From NCBI GenBank assembly GCA_937873135.1, contig CALMVQ010000296.1, positions 1 to 44,492 on the forward strand: 44,492 nucleotides of DNA, read 5' to 3'. The position numbers and the translations under genes were made by a program. Below the pieces are notes generated by a model that was given only the letters and a program-made list of their open reading frames with translations, was not told where the DNA came from and made no database searches. The DNA comes from an uncultured Scytonema sp. (GTDB lineage Bacteria > Cyanobacteriota > Cyanobacteriia > Cyanobacteriales > Nostocaceae). Positions 8,360-17,001 of the stretch are shown piece after piece (positions within the stretch are counted from its first letter, which is position 1; each line of letters starts with the position of its first letter).

Positions 8360-8402
8360 GCAGTCGCGATTTTCACAAAGAAAGCGGAGGATTGCTATGT
8401 CA
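8324..8402 (+). repeat. 79-bp palindrome-plus-tail repeat, copy A
   Basis: Begins AAGATTCCCGACTTC, which folds back on GAAGTCGAGAATTT (8344-8357), and continues to GATTTTCACAAAG and GGATTGCTATGTCA. The same arrangement occurs at 30950-31027. Its first 36 bases overlap the 3' end of the DUF2085 gene, where the hairpin may also act as a terminator. Confidence 0.75.
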
Positions 8403-8422
8403 CTAAATAAGGAGTAATAATT

Positions 8423-9049
8423 ATGATCCAATCTCTACAAAAAGTATTTACATTTGATGAATTTTTAGAGTTTTTAGAAACACAACCGGAAAACATTCGT
8501 TATGAGTTGCACGATGGAAATATCGTTAAAATGCCACAACCACTTGGAACACATGAACAAATAATTATGTTTTTAGCAAGGATTCTACTTTTAAAAACAG
8601 TCGAACTCAAACTTCTTTATGATATAAGCAGCAAAAACGTTCTAGTGAAGCCGGAAAATAAACAATCAGGTTACTATCCGGACATTCTGTTACTGAACCT
8701 TCCTAACTTAAAAAACGAACTGCTATGGGAAAAAGAATCGACTGTTAGTCAACCAGATTCAATTCCCTTAGTGATTGAGGTAGTCAGCACTAACTGGAGA
8801 GATGATTATCATAAAAAGTTAGCTGACTATGAAGAAATGGGTATCCAAGAATATTGGATTGTGGATTATGCCGCTTTGGGTAGCAAGGAGTTGATAGGCG
8901 ATCCCAAACAGCCAACAATCACAATTTACTCTTTAAGTGATGAGGGTGAATATCGTGGTAAACAGTTTAGAAGAGACGATTATATAGAGTCGCCAACATT
9001 CTTAGATCTAAACCTGACTGTAGAGCAAATTTTTTCAGTGCGTTATTGA
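8423..9049 (+). CDS. Uma2-family (DUF820) predicted endonuclease
   Basis: 208 residues, full length for DUF820. The PD-(D/E)XK-like core is visible: the acidic YYPDILLL segment (about 90-97), then IPLVIEVVSTNW (E and V positions after residue 110), KKLADYEEMGIQEYWIVD, and a C-terminal LNLTVEQIF. The start ATG 8423 follows AAGGAG. Uma2 proteins are very abundant in cyanobacteria; a nuclease role is predicted from fold but the target is unknown. It converges with xseB, six bases away. Confidence 0.88.
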   Translation: MIQSLQKVFTFDEFLEFLETQPENIRYELHDGNIVKMPQPLGTHEQIIMFLARILLLKTVELKLLYDISSKNVLVKPENKQSGYYPDILLLNLPNLKNELLWEKESTVSQPDSIPLVIEVVSTNWRDDYHKKLADYEEMGIQEYWIVDYAALGSKELIGDPKQPTITIYSLSDEGEYRGKQFRRDDYIESPTFLDLNLTVEQIFSVRY

Positions 9050-9054
9050 AGAAA

Positions 9055-9273
9055 TCACTTATCCTGCAAAGTTTCAATCAATAAATCTACCTGCTGCTGA
9101 GATGATTGCAAAAAACTCTCGCACTCGCGCAAAGACTCAACAGCCTTTGTAAATTGGTCAAACACCTCTTGTAATTCCAACGAACCTTCCTCAATTTGAG
9201 CAATGATTGTTTCTATTTCCACAACCTTCGCCTCATAACTCCAACCATCCTTAGCACTAGCAAATTTAATCAT
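9055..9273 (-). CDS. xseB: Exodeoxyribonuclease VII small subunit
   Basis: 72 residues starting [17 protein letters not shown], with the XseB core [19 protein letters not shown] and a C-terminal helix ending LIETLQDK. It pairs with XseA to form exonuclease VII, which degrades single-stranded DNA to oligonucleotides. I choose ATG 9273 because it overlaps the xseA stop as ATGATTAA, the usual coupling. Longer starts (9300, 9312) would be read through a repeat (AACCGCCAAGACGCCAAGAG) and are unlikely to be native. Confidence 0.9.
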   Translation of the reverse strand: MIKFASAKDGWSYEAKVVEIETIIAQIEEGSLELQEVFDQFTKAVESLRECESFLQSSQQQVDLLIETLQDK

Positions 9274-10522
9274 AAAACTCTTGGCGTCTTGGCGGTTCAT
9301 GTTTTTCCACAACTTTCACTTTAACCTCACCCTGACCCAACTGAACCAACAACTCTTCCCCTACTGACAACTCATCAGCAGAACGTGCGATCGCACCGTT
9401 TTCCTGTCTTACCACAGCATAACCGCGCTGCAACACAGCCTTAGGATCAAGACTTACCAACTTTTCTTGCAACAACTCCAAATGCTGCGTTGCTTGCTGC
9501 AATTGCCTTGTTGTTGCTTGCACCAGTTGCTGACGCTTCCAACTGAGAGCTTGTCTTTCTTGCTGCATTTGTCTATCTAACCGCAGACGTTGCAAGCGGT
9601 TTTGTAGTTGCTGCAACTGCAAAACCGCCGTTTCCCACTCGTGAAGCACCACCTCATGTAAAGCCGCAATTCTTTGCTGGTGTTGATCATACAGTTCTGC
9701 CAGTGAAGGTACAACTAATTCAGCCGCAGCAGTAGGAGTATGTACACAGACATCTGCAGCTAAATCTACCAAAGACTCATCCCTTTGATGACCGATCCCA
9801 GTTATTACTGGAATAGGACAATCAGCAACTGCCCGCACTACCCGTTCATCATTAAAGCAAGCCAATTCCTCAACTGCACCGCCTCCTCTCGTTAAAATAA
9901 GCACCTGGGCACGTCCGTCTTGTTCCACTCGACTTACAGCATTGACAATAGAATCAGGTGCTTGCTCACCTTGTACGGTGGCAGGAGAAAATAAGACGTG
10001 TAAACCAGGATACCTTTGCTTGAGTGTCTTTTGAATATCACCCCAAGCAGCAGCCGTAGGTGAAGTGACAACGGCAATAGTTTGGGGATGGGGAGGAAGA
10101 GATCGCTTTCTTTGCGGAGAGAATAACCCTTCCGCCTCCAAGCGGTTTCGCAGTTGTTGGTAGCGTAGCGCCTGCAAACCAACACCCGCAGCTAAACTTT
10201 GCCAAACAGAAAGCTGATACTCACCGCGATCGCGGTAAACCCGAATACTACCTAAAATTATTAACTGCTCGCCGATAGTTGGCTTTTGCGCGAGTTTTGC
10301 CAATTGACTATTCCACGCCACACATTTAATTCCTGCTGTCCCATCTGGATCTTGCAGTGTAAAAAATAACCCACTACGATGCTGGTGAGCGCTAGAAACT
10401 TCTCCCGTCACCCAAACCTGCCGCAGTTGCTTATCTTCCTCTAAAAGCAAGCGGATATAGTCAGTCAAACCAGTTACCGAAAGCGCTGCATCAATGAGAG
10501 AGTCAGGGAAGTTAAAAGTCAT
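9266..10522 (-). CDS. xseA: Exodeoxyribonuclease VII large subunit
   Basis: 418 residues, the normal size. It has an N-terminal OB-fold (about 10-110) including [12 protein letters not shown] and GIKCVAWNS. The nuclease domain has [30 protein letters not shown] and [19 protein letters not shown], and a long Gln-rich coiled-coil arm follows (about 270-350). The C-terminal tail [10 protein letters not shown] is encoded by a copy of a dispersed repeat, so the original end has been replaced or extended. Its stop overlaps the xseB start. Confidence 0.95.
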   Translation of the reverse strand: MTFNFPDSLIDAALSVTGLTDYIRLLLEEDKQLRQVWVTGEVSSAHQHRSGLFFTLQDPDGTAGIKCVAWNSQLAKLAQKPTIGEQLIILGSIRVYRDRGEYQLSVWQSLAAGVGLQALRYQQLRNRLEAEGLFSPQRKRSLPPHPQTIAVVTSPTAAAWGDIQKTLKQRYPGLHVLFSPATVQGEQAPDSIVNAVSRVEQDGRAQVLILTRGGGAVEELACFNDERVVRAVADCPIPVITGIGHQRDESLVDLAADVCVHTPTAAAELVVPSLAELYDQHQQRIAALHEVVLHEWETAVLQLQQLQNRLQRLRLDRQMQQERQALSWKRQQLVQATTRQLQQATQHLELLQEKLVSLDPKAVLQRGYAVVRQENGAIARSADELSVGEELLVQLGQGEVKVKVVEKHEPPRRQEFYD

Positions 10523-10664
10523 TTACACTTATTAAAAACTAAAGCCTACCATTGGTATGCTGAGAGCCTCCAGCTTATATCGCTTTAGTTCCGTTATTGT
10601 GTCTGACTTAAAGTCGGCAGGGGAACGGAACCAAAGTTTATGAAAACAATTGTGTGTGATCCGT

Positions 10665-10949
<285 letters not shown>

Positions 10950-11183
10950 AGGTAGTGTTTCTCCTAATTTTTTTGCCTAGTTGATCAGCGTCAGAACATA
11001 TTCAGACACAGAATTTCCATCATACGCTTTTTTGGCTGATTGCGTATTGCTAAATTGCCCTTAGCTTGTGTCACACAGGGTAGAAAATCTAGATTTTGTT
11101 GAAAATTGTTTATGTCCTGGTCACTAATATGAAAATTACACGGGTACTTGCCGGAGAATGATTAATCAGAGAATTTAATCATG

Positions 11184-11957
11184 CTATTCCGGAAACTTAC
11201 CCTCTTGCACCTCAATAACATAATTCTGCACGGCTTTTGTAATACTCTCTCGTAAGTTTGTATAAATTTTAGCAAATGGTGGCTGCTTTTCTGAAAGACC
11301 CAGAACATCAGAAGTCACCAAAATTTGACCATCACAATGGGGTCCCGCACCAATACCAATTGTAGGAATACTAGTTTTTTGAGTAATATTTAATGCTAAG
11401 GCAGCAGGAAGATGCTCTAGTACAATCGAAAATGCACCTGCTTGTTCTAGAGCGATCGCTTGTTGTAAGATTCTCTCCATTGCTTCCTCAGTTTTTCCCT
11501 GTTGACGTAAACCCATTTGATGTATTGATTGCGGTGTCAAACCCACATGGCCCATAACCGGAATACCAGCTTGCACTAAACGAGCAACGGTATCTATCAT
11601 TGTTGGATAAGCGCCCTCTAACTTGACTGCTTGAGCGCCTGTTTCTTTCAAGACTCTTCCTGCAGAGTACATAGCTTGCTCAAGACTTTGTTGATACGTC
11701 ATAAATGGTAAATCTACGACCATCAATGCTCGTTTAACACCACGACGCACGGCTTTAGCGTGAAACAGCATTTCCTCTAAGGTAATGGGCAGTGTTGTTT
11801 CATACCCTAAGACTACTGCCATCGTGTCACCTACCAAAATTAAGTCCACCCCAGCTGCATCTAATATCTGGGCGATCGCATAATCCCAAGCAGTCAGGGC
11901 GACAATTGAACGTTTCTGCTGTTTCCATTGAATGAGTTGCTGGGTAGTGACTGGCAT
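11184..11957 (-). CDS. panB: 3-methyl-2-oxobutanoate hydroxymethyltransferase
   Basis: 257 residues. PanB transfers a hydroxymethyl group from methylene-tetrahydrofolate to 2-oxoisovalerate, the first step of pantothenate synthesis. Family signatures are [10 protein letters not shown] near the N-terminus, [12 protein letters not shown] (metal-binding Asp), [27 protein letters not shown] and [17 protein letters not shown]. It lies 24 bp downstream of the secreted propeller gene on the same strand and could be co-transcribed with it, though the functions are unrelated. Confidence 0.96.
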   Translation of the reverse strand: MPVTTQQLIQWKQQKRSIVALTAWDYAIAQILDAAGVDLILVGDTMAVVLGYETTLPITLEEMLFHAKAVRRGVKRALMVVDLPFMTYQQSLEQAMYSAGRVLKETGAQAVKLEGAYPTMIDTVARLVQAGIPVMGHVGLTPQSIHQMGLRQQGKTEEAMERILQQAIALEQAGAFSIVLEHLPAALALNITQKTSIPTIGIGAGPHCDGQILVTSDVLGLSEKQPPFAKIYTNLRESITKAVQNYVIEVQEGKFPE

Positions 11958-11981
11958 TTGGTGATTTTGGATTGAGAATGA

Positions 11982-13133
11982 TTAATTACCTGTGCGAGTG
12001 AACGCAAGATGAGGTTTTGCTCTTTCCATTTTAGGCATTAACCAAGCCAAACCTTCTGTGGTACCAATCCACAATTTATTGCCTATATCTGGTGCAAGAG
12101 AAAGAACACGGCTGGAAGGAAGACCAGGAACTTGGTCTAACAAAGCACCAGTATCTGGATTTAAGCGGAATAACCCATTATCAGTGCCAACCCAAACACT
12201 ACCATCTTTAGCAAAGCTGACAGCTGTAACATTACGTCCGCGAAGGCGAGTGACAGATCTCAATACTGAACCAGTTTTCGGATTAATGACAAGTAAATTA
12301 TTCGGCATTCCCGCCCAAATTAATCCTTGTGGACTAATCGCTATGGATTGGACAGTTGTGCCTGGTAAATCTTTAATGCGCTTGAGAATGAAAGCATTGG
12401 CAGTGTTCACTTGTACAATTCCATCAAGAGTACCAACCCAAAGTTGACCTTCAGCATCTAAAGTCAAAGCGTTGGCGCTGACACCAGGAAGATCTTTTAA
12501 TGTCGTGATAATCAAACCCTCATCGGGGCTGATCAAAGCTAAGCCGTTATCTGTGCCAGTCCACAAATAACCTCGCTTATCAATTAATAAAGACAAAACT
12601 CGTTTAGAAGGTAAAAATAAGTTCTGTGCTGTAATTTCGTTACTACGGGGATCTACCCGCTTTAATCCGTCATAAGTTCCTACCCACAAACGCCCGACTT
12701 TGTCTTGGGCTAAAGCACCAATAGCAACATTTGGTAAACTCACGCGCCCTAAGATTTTACCTGTATTTGGGTCTATCCGCGATAACCCTTGCATTGAACC
12801 TATCCAGAGATTACCTGTATAATCCCCCTGCAAAGCACTAACACGATAGTCGATCTCGTGCAAACGCTCTAGCAGTCGCTGCACATTGGGCAAAGGGTTT
12901 CGGTGCGGTGGCGGTGCTGAAGGTGGATAAGCAGGAGTTAACTCCTCTGATGAATCGACTTCATTCTTCTTTTGTTGCGGAACACCACTATCAGTTGTTT
13001 GGTTCGTCGCCGTCAGAGCAGCAACGCGCAGCGATTTGTCGTTAGACATCGCTACAGTCACCATACTTGATAAAGTAAGCAGACTAGAAGCAACTAATAA
13101 ACTAATACGCTTGTGAAACAACACCACAGTCAC
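11982..13133 (-). CDS. Secreted seven-bladed beta-propeller protein (two-component-regulator-propeller type)
   Basis: 383 residues. An N-terminal hydrophobic segment (about 9-30) looks like a signal peptide. After a Pro-rich linker there are seven repeats of the form LWVGTxxGLxxIxPxTG, for example NLWIGSMQGLSRIDPNTG, RLWVGTYDGLKRV and SVWVGTDNGLFRLNPDTG. These repeats match the Reg_prop type found in sensor histidine kinases, but no kinase or DNA-binding domain is attached, so this is a stand-alone periplasmic or exported propeller. Ligand and partner are unknown. Confidence 0.82.
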   Translation of the reverse strand: MTVVLFHKRISLLVASSLLTLSSMVTVAMSNDKSLRVAALTATNQTTDSGVPQQKKNEVDSSEELTPAYPPSAPPPHRNPLPNVQRLLERLHEIDYRVSALQGDYTGNLWIGSMQGLSRIDPNTGKILGRVSLPNVAIGALAQDKVGRLWVGTYDGLKRVDPRSNEITAQNLFLPSKRVLSLLIDKRGYLWTGTDNGLALISPDEGLIITTLKDLPGVSANALTLDAEGQLWVGTLDGIVQVNTANAFILKRIKDLPGTTVQSIAISPQGLIWAGMPNNLLVINPKTGSVLRSVTRLRGRNVTAVSFAKDGSVWVGTDNGLFRLNPDTGALLDQVPGLPSSRVLSLAPDIGNKLWIGTTEGLAWLMPKMERAKPHLAFTRTGN

Positions 13134-13531
13134 TTTTCCCTCAGAGACAATTCCCCGTTGCGATCGCTTTGATTAGCTTTGGGTTAATTTCAGTGTTCCC
13201 CTTCTTTATCTTTTTATTTAAGTACGTCAGCATAAATATTTACATGCTGGGAAAGGTCATCTTCCAATGAGCGCAAATGGCACTCTGAGAAAAGGTTTGA
13301 GTCTTAGTTATATTTCTTTACAGATGTCTATTTATTTGTGCAACTTCATTTTGCCAGCGATACAGGAGAAAATGAACTCCCGTCTCCTGTCTCCCGCTCA
13401 AACTGGCTTACTATTATCGCTTACATTTTGTAAAGTCTTCTTAATAAAATGTTAAAAACACGTAAAGATAAAAAAATTAAATAAAAGAGTTCAGAAGATC
13501 GAAAGGATAACTTATCAATTTCTTGATATAT

Positions 13532-13547
13532 TGTGAAATAAGCTACA
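13532..13547. promoter_or_regulatory. Candidate NtcA (BifA) binding site upstream of rbcL
   Basis: TGTGAAATAAGCTACA fits the TGT-N9/10-ACA consensus described for NtcA/BifA binding upstream of Anabaena rbcL, and also reads GTG-N8-TAC. It lies about 455 bp before the rbcL ATG. Binding has not been tested here. Confidence 0.5.
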
Positions 13548-13900
13548 AATTACGTGGTGTGCAATTTTTGTCTTTCGCTCATCGTTCCACTGAGTTTCCG
13601 TCCAGACAACTTCCATCTGGTGTGTATTGACCTCGAAGGCGGGGAAAATACCGTAGATTTTGGGATTAAGTAAGTACTGTCCTAGCGAAGCGGAAAGTTT
13701 GACGGATTAAGGGAGATTAAGTGGGATGTGAGAAAAAAATAAAAAAGAATTTTTGTTTTTGGAAAGAGGAAAAAATGACATTGGTTGAGGATAGGTCCCC
13801 AAAATTATTTGAGGCACAAATCGTCGCACAATAGTCTGCTAAAAAATTAATAACCTCTGTTCGGAAACAACTCAATTAAAGATAAAATTTTTATTTTTCT

Positions 13901-13953
13901 CGGTACTTCTACCTGATTGTAGGGAGAGTATCAAAGAAAGGTGAGAAGCACCG
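13901..13953 (+). promoter_or_regulatory. Long hairpin in the rbcL leader
   Basis: CGGTACTTCTACC (13901-13913) can pair with GGTGAGAAGCACCG (13940-13953), with one mismatch and one bulge, closing a 26-base loop. It sits about 48 bases before the rbcL start, close enough to influence mRNA stability or ribosome access. Confidence 0.45.
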
Positions 13954-14001
13954 AACGTAATTTGCTGGTAATTTAAAGAGTGACTTCTGGGAAGGAAAAG
14001 T

Positions 14002-15432
14002 ATGTCTTACGCTCAAACGAAGACTCAGACAAAATCAGGGTATAAAGCTGGTGTACAAGATTACAGACTTACTTATTACACGCCTGATTACACACCGAAA
14101 GATACGGATATTTTAGCAGCATTCCGTGTTACACCTCAGCCGGGAGTTCCTCCTGAAGAGGCTGGTGCTGCTGTGGCTGCTGAGTCTTCCACTGGTACCT
14201 GGACAACTGTATGGACTGACTTGCTCACCGATCTAGACCGCTACAAAGGTCGTTGCTATGATATTGAGCCAGTTGCCAATGAGGACAACCAGTATATCTG
14301 TTACATTGCCTATCCTCTAGATTTGTTCGAGGAAGGTTCTGTGACCAATATGTTTACCTCTATTGTAGGTAACGTATTTGGTTTCAAAGCTCTAAAAGCC
14401 TTGCGTCTAGAAGACTTACGGATTCCTGTCGCTTACTTGAAGACTTTCCAAGGTCCTCCTCATGGTATCCAAGTTGAGCGCGACAAACTGAACAAGTATG
14501 GTCGCCCACTACTAGGTTGTACAATTAAGCCCAAATTGGGTCTGTCTGCTAAGAACTACGGACGCGCAGTATACGAGTGCTTACGTGGTGGTTTGGACTT
14601 CACCAAAGATGACGAAAATATCAACTCCGCACCATTCCAACGGTGGCGCGATCGCTTCTTATTCGTCGCTGAAGCTATCCACAAAGCTCAAGCAGAAACT
14701 GGTGAAATCAAAGGTCACTACCTGAACGTCACCGCTCCCACCTGTGAAGAAATGCTGAAGCGGGCTGAGTATGCTAAAGAACTCAAAATGCCCATCATCA
14801 TGCACGACTACCTCACAGCAGGCTTCACCGCCAATACCACATTGGCTCGCTGGTGTCGCGACAACGGTTTGTTGCTGCACATTCACCGCGCTATGCACGC
14901 CGTGATCGACCGTCAAAAGAACCACGGTATTCACTTCCGCGTATTGGCTAAGGCTCTGCGGATGTCTGGTGGTGACCACGTCCACACTGGAACTGTGGTT
15001 GGTAAGCTGGAAGGTGAGCGCGGTATCACAATGGGTTTTGTTGACCTACTGCGTGAGAACTATGTTGAGCAAGACAAGTCTCGCGGTATCTACTTTACCC
15101 AAGACTGGGCTTCTATGCCTGGTGTAATGGCTGTTGCTTCTGGTGGTATTCACGTATGGCACATGCCCGCACTGCTAGAAATCTTTGGTGATGACTCCGT
15201 ACTACAATTTGGTGGTGGTACTTTGGGTCACCCTTGGGGTAATGCTCCTGGCGCTACCGCTAACCGCGTCGCCTTAGAAGCTTGTGTTCAAGCTCGTAAC
15301 GAAGGTCGCAGCTTAGCTCATGAAGGAAACGACGTGATCCGCGAAGCCGCTAGATGGTCTCCAGAATTAGCTGCCGCTTGCGAACTGTGGAAAGAAATCA
15401 AGTTTGACTTTAAGCCTGTTGATACCGTCTGA
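14002..15432 (+). CDS. rbcL: Ribulose-1,5-bisphosphate carboxylase/oxygenase large subunit (form IB)
   Basis: 476 residues, full length. It catalyses CO2 fixation on RuBP and, with RbcS, forms the L8S8 enzyme packed in carboxysomes. Key motifs are the carbamylated lysine in [14 protein letters not shown], the loop at [34 protein letters not shown] (loop 6 lysine) and [11 protein letters not shown]. The start ATG has AAGGAA a few bases upstream. The N-terminal sequence is of the cyanobacterial/green-plant type. First gene of rbcL-rbcX-rbcS. Confidence 0.99.
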   Translation: MSYAQTKTQTKSGYKAGVQDYRLTYYTPDYTPKDTDILAAFRVTPQPGVPPEEAGAAVAAESSTGTWTTVWTDLLTDLDRYKGRCYDIEPVANEDNQYICYIAYPLDLFEEGSVTNMFTSIVGNVFGFKALKALRLEDLRIPVAYLKTFQGPPHGIQVERDKLNKYGRPLLGCTIKPKLGLSAKNYGRAVYECLRGGLDFTKDDENINSAPFQRWRDRFLFVAEAIHKAQAETGEIKGHYLNVTAPTCEEMLKRAEYAKELKMPIIMHDYLTAGFTANTTLARWCRDNGLLLHIHRAMHAVIDRQKNHGIHFRVLAKALRMSGGDHVHTGTVVGKLEGERGITMGFVDLLRENYVEQDKSRGIYFTQDWASMPGVMAVASGGIHVWHMPALLEIFGDDSVLQFGGGTLGHPWGNAPGATANRVALEACVQARNEGRSLAHEGNDVIREAARWSPELAAACELWKEIKFDFKPVDTV

Positions 15433-15453
15433 TATTTAGTTAGAAGTGAAGAT

Positions 15454-15518
15454 TGAGGAGTTAGGAGTTAAATTCAATAAATAACTCCTCACTCAAACCT
15501 CATCACTCCTAACTCTTA
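15454..15518 (+). repeat. Heptamer-like short tandem/inverted repeats between rbcL and rbcX
   Basis: GAGTTAGGAGT (15458-15468) is complementary to ACTCCTAACTC (15504-15514), and AGGAGTTA to TAACTCCT (15482-15489). The CCTCACT/CCTAACT heptamers resemble cyanobacterial STRR sequences. The structure may tune expression of rbcL relative to downstream genes. Confidence 0.6.
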
Positions 15519-15533
15519 AAGGCTGGGTCAAGC

Positions 15534-15938
15534 ATGAATATTAAGCAAATTGCGAAAGACACAGCCAAGATGCTGCAAAACTACCTGACATATCAGGCAG
15601 TGAAGACGGTATTGGCTCAACTTAGTGAAACCAATCCTCCCTTAGCACTTTGGCTACAGTATTTTTCTGCTGACAAACTTCAGGATGGAGAACCATACAT
15701 TGAGGAATTGTTTCGAGAGAAGCCAGATTTGGCGTTGCGAATCATGATTGTCAGAGAACACTTAGCAGAAGAAGTTGCTGAGTACTTACCGGAAATGGTT
15801 CGCACTGGGATTATGCAAGCCAATATGGAACACCGTCGTCAGCATCTAGAACGAAGCACGCAACTACAGACATTTGACCCTCTATCTACATCCCAAGAGC
15901 AAGCTACCTCAGATCCTAATTCAGAGGATGTTTCGTAG
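15534..15938 (+). CDS. rbcX: RuBisCO assembly chaperone RbcX
   Basis: 134 residues. RbcX is a small all-helical dimer that clamps the C-terminal tail of RbcL during L8 core assembly. Recognisable parts are MNIKQIAKDTAKMLQNYLTY, AVKTVLAQLSETNPPLALW and FREKPDLALRIMIVREHLAE, with the central groove residues in the first two helices. The C-terminal Ser/Gln/Asp-rich tail is variable as usual. It lies between rbcL and rbcS, the normal order in heterocystous cyanobacteria. Confidence 0.96.
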   Translation: MNIKQIAKDTAKMLQNYLTYQAVKTVLAQLSETNPPLALWLQYFSADKLQDGEPYIEELFREKPDLALRIMIVREHLAEEVAEYLPEMVRTGIMQANMEHRRQHLERSTQLQTFDPLSTSQEQATSDPNSEDVS

Positions 15939-16083
15939 ATAGTGGTTCGTAGTCACTCGTTCTTAAATAAGTGGTTAGTCGTTCAAGGTGAGTAAGTCGT
16001 AGAAAAGTAATATATTTACACTTACAAACCAAGAGCGAAGGGCTATCAACCAAAAATAAACAACCAACAATTACTGTTTAGTT

Positions 16084-16419
16084 ATGCAAACCCTACCAAA
16101 ACAGATTCGTTACGAAACTCTTTCCTATCTGCCTCCCCTCACCGATGCTCAAATTGCTAAGCAGATTCAGTACATCTTGACTCAAGGTTATATTCCTGCT
16201 ATTGAGTTCAATGAAGAATCTAAACCAACGGATTGCTACTGGACATTGTGGAAGTTACCTCTATTTGGTGCTAAATCCACTCAAGACGTATTAAACGAAG
16301 TTCAATCTTGCCGTTCTCAGTATGGCAACTGTTTTATCCGTGTAGTGGGTTTTGATAACATCAAGCAGTGCCAAATTCTCAGCTTTATCGTTCACAAGCC
16401 TAATACTAGTAGATACTAA
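16084..16419 (+). CDS. rbcS: RuBisCO small subunit
   Basis: 111 residues, the normal cyanobacterial length. Signature segments are [61 protein letters not shown] and a C-terminal IVHKP. It caps the L8 core of form I RuBisCO. The gap from rbcX is 145 bp, and a strong palindrome 20 bases downstream ends the operon. Confidence 0.98.
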   Translation: MQTLPKQIRYETLSYLPPLTDAQIAKQIQYILTQGYIPAIEFNEESKPTDCYWTLWKLPLFGAKSTQDVLNEVQSCRSQYGNCFIRVVGFDNIKQCQILSFIVHKPNTSRY

Positions 16420-16439
16420 AATCAGCAAGTATTAGAAAT

Positions 16440-16475
16440 AAGACCCCCGACTTCGTAAAAGTTGTCGGGGGTCTT
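16440..16475 (+). terminator. Palindrome after rbcS, likely bidirectional terminator
   Basis: AAGACCCCCGAC and GTCGGGGGTCTT make a perfect 12-bp stem around a 12-base loop. It belongs to the same CCCGACTTCGTAA hairpin family as 8324-8357 and 30950-30985. Confidence 0.75.
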
Positions 16476-16583
16476 AATCTTGCTTTGTTGTTGACAACAC
16501 TAATACCCAGGTATGGAAATATATTTCTTGAACAAAAAAATGTAACATGAGCGAAGTAGAAGTGACTTTACGCACATCACTAA

Positions 16584-16710
16584 GTAAGTGGGCGGGAATA
16601 AATCACTCTTGGTTTTTTGCTGCGAAGAGCGCTAAAGCGCAACTACGAGCCAATTTCAGGGATTTTACATTTCGTTACATACTTGTTAATTTTTCCACCT
16701 ACCTACTTAC
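16584..16710. mobile_element. 127-bp MITE-like element with GTAAGT ends
   Basis: GTAAGTGGGCGGGAATAAAT (16584-16603) is an imperfect inverted match to 16686-16710, whose complement begins GTAAGTAGGTAGGTGGAAAA. The interior holds AGAGCGCTAAAGCGCAACTA, a repeat that recurs at 42408-42470. A 61-codon frame spanning the element (16547-16732) is judged not to be a gene. Confidence 0.6.
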
Positions 16711-16746
16711 GCGCTTAGGATTGCGAAGTTAAAGGAAACAAATATC

Positions 16747-16995
16747 ATGTCATCCCTCGCACAAAACTTAGCAGATAATTGGGCATTTACAGATCTGTGG
16801 GTAGATCCTACGGCATCGCCTCCTTACGTTCTGATTTTACTGCGTGACGCTCAAGGAAGGAGTTGCATTTACGATCCTACTGAGAATGACCAAGTGGTGT
16901 TTTCCAGTGATTCTTATGATGAGGCAAAACTTTGGTTACTCGAAGATGAGTATGAGCGAGTCGAAGAACGACTCACAGACAAGATGGTAGCTTAA
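16747..16995 (+). CDS. Small conserved-looking hypothetical protein
   Basis: 82 residues, MSSLAQNLADNWAFTDLWVD onward, with AAAGGA about 10 bases before the ATG. The sequence is acidic, with a central hydrophobic strand YVLILLRDAQG, a FSSDSYDEAKLWLLEDEYE stretch and no membrane segment. It looks like a small globular cytoplasmic protein of a kind seen in cyanobacteria, but I cannot name the family. It converges with the antiporter gene 6 bp away. Confidence 0.65.
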   Translation: MSSLAQNLADNWAFTDLWVDPTASPPYVLILLRDAQGRSCIYDPTENDQVVFSSDSYDEAKLWLLEDEYERVEERLTDKMVA

Positions 16996-17001
16996 GTAAG
17001 C

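Larger units (their letters stand above)
13134..14001 (+). other. Long rbcL upstream/leader region
   Basis: 868 bp without a convincing gene; a 62-codon frame at 13267 has no family resemblance. It contains an NtcA/BifA-type site at 13532-13547 and a long hairpin at 13901-13953. Cyanobacterial rbcL genes commonly have leaders of several hundred bases, so much of this is probably transcribed but untranslated. Confidence 0.6.

Noticed and set aside
13267-13455. 62-codon frame in the rbcL upstream region
   Set aside because: No recognisable family, unremarkable start, and located in a region expected to be regulatory.
16547-16732. 61-codon reading frame after rbcS
   Set aside because: It spans an inverted-repeat element (16584-16710) and includes the GCGCTAAAGCGC repeat; the composition is not protein-like and there is no ribosome site.
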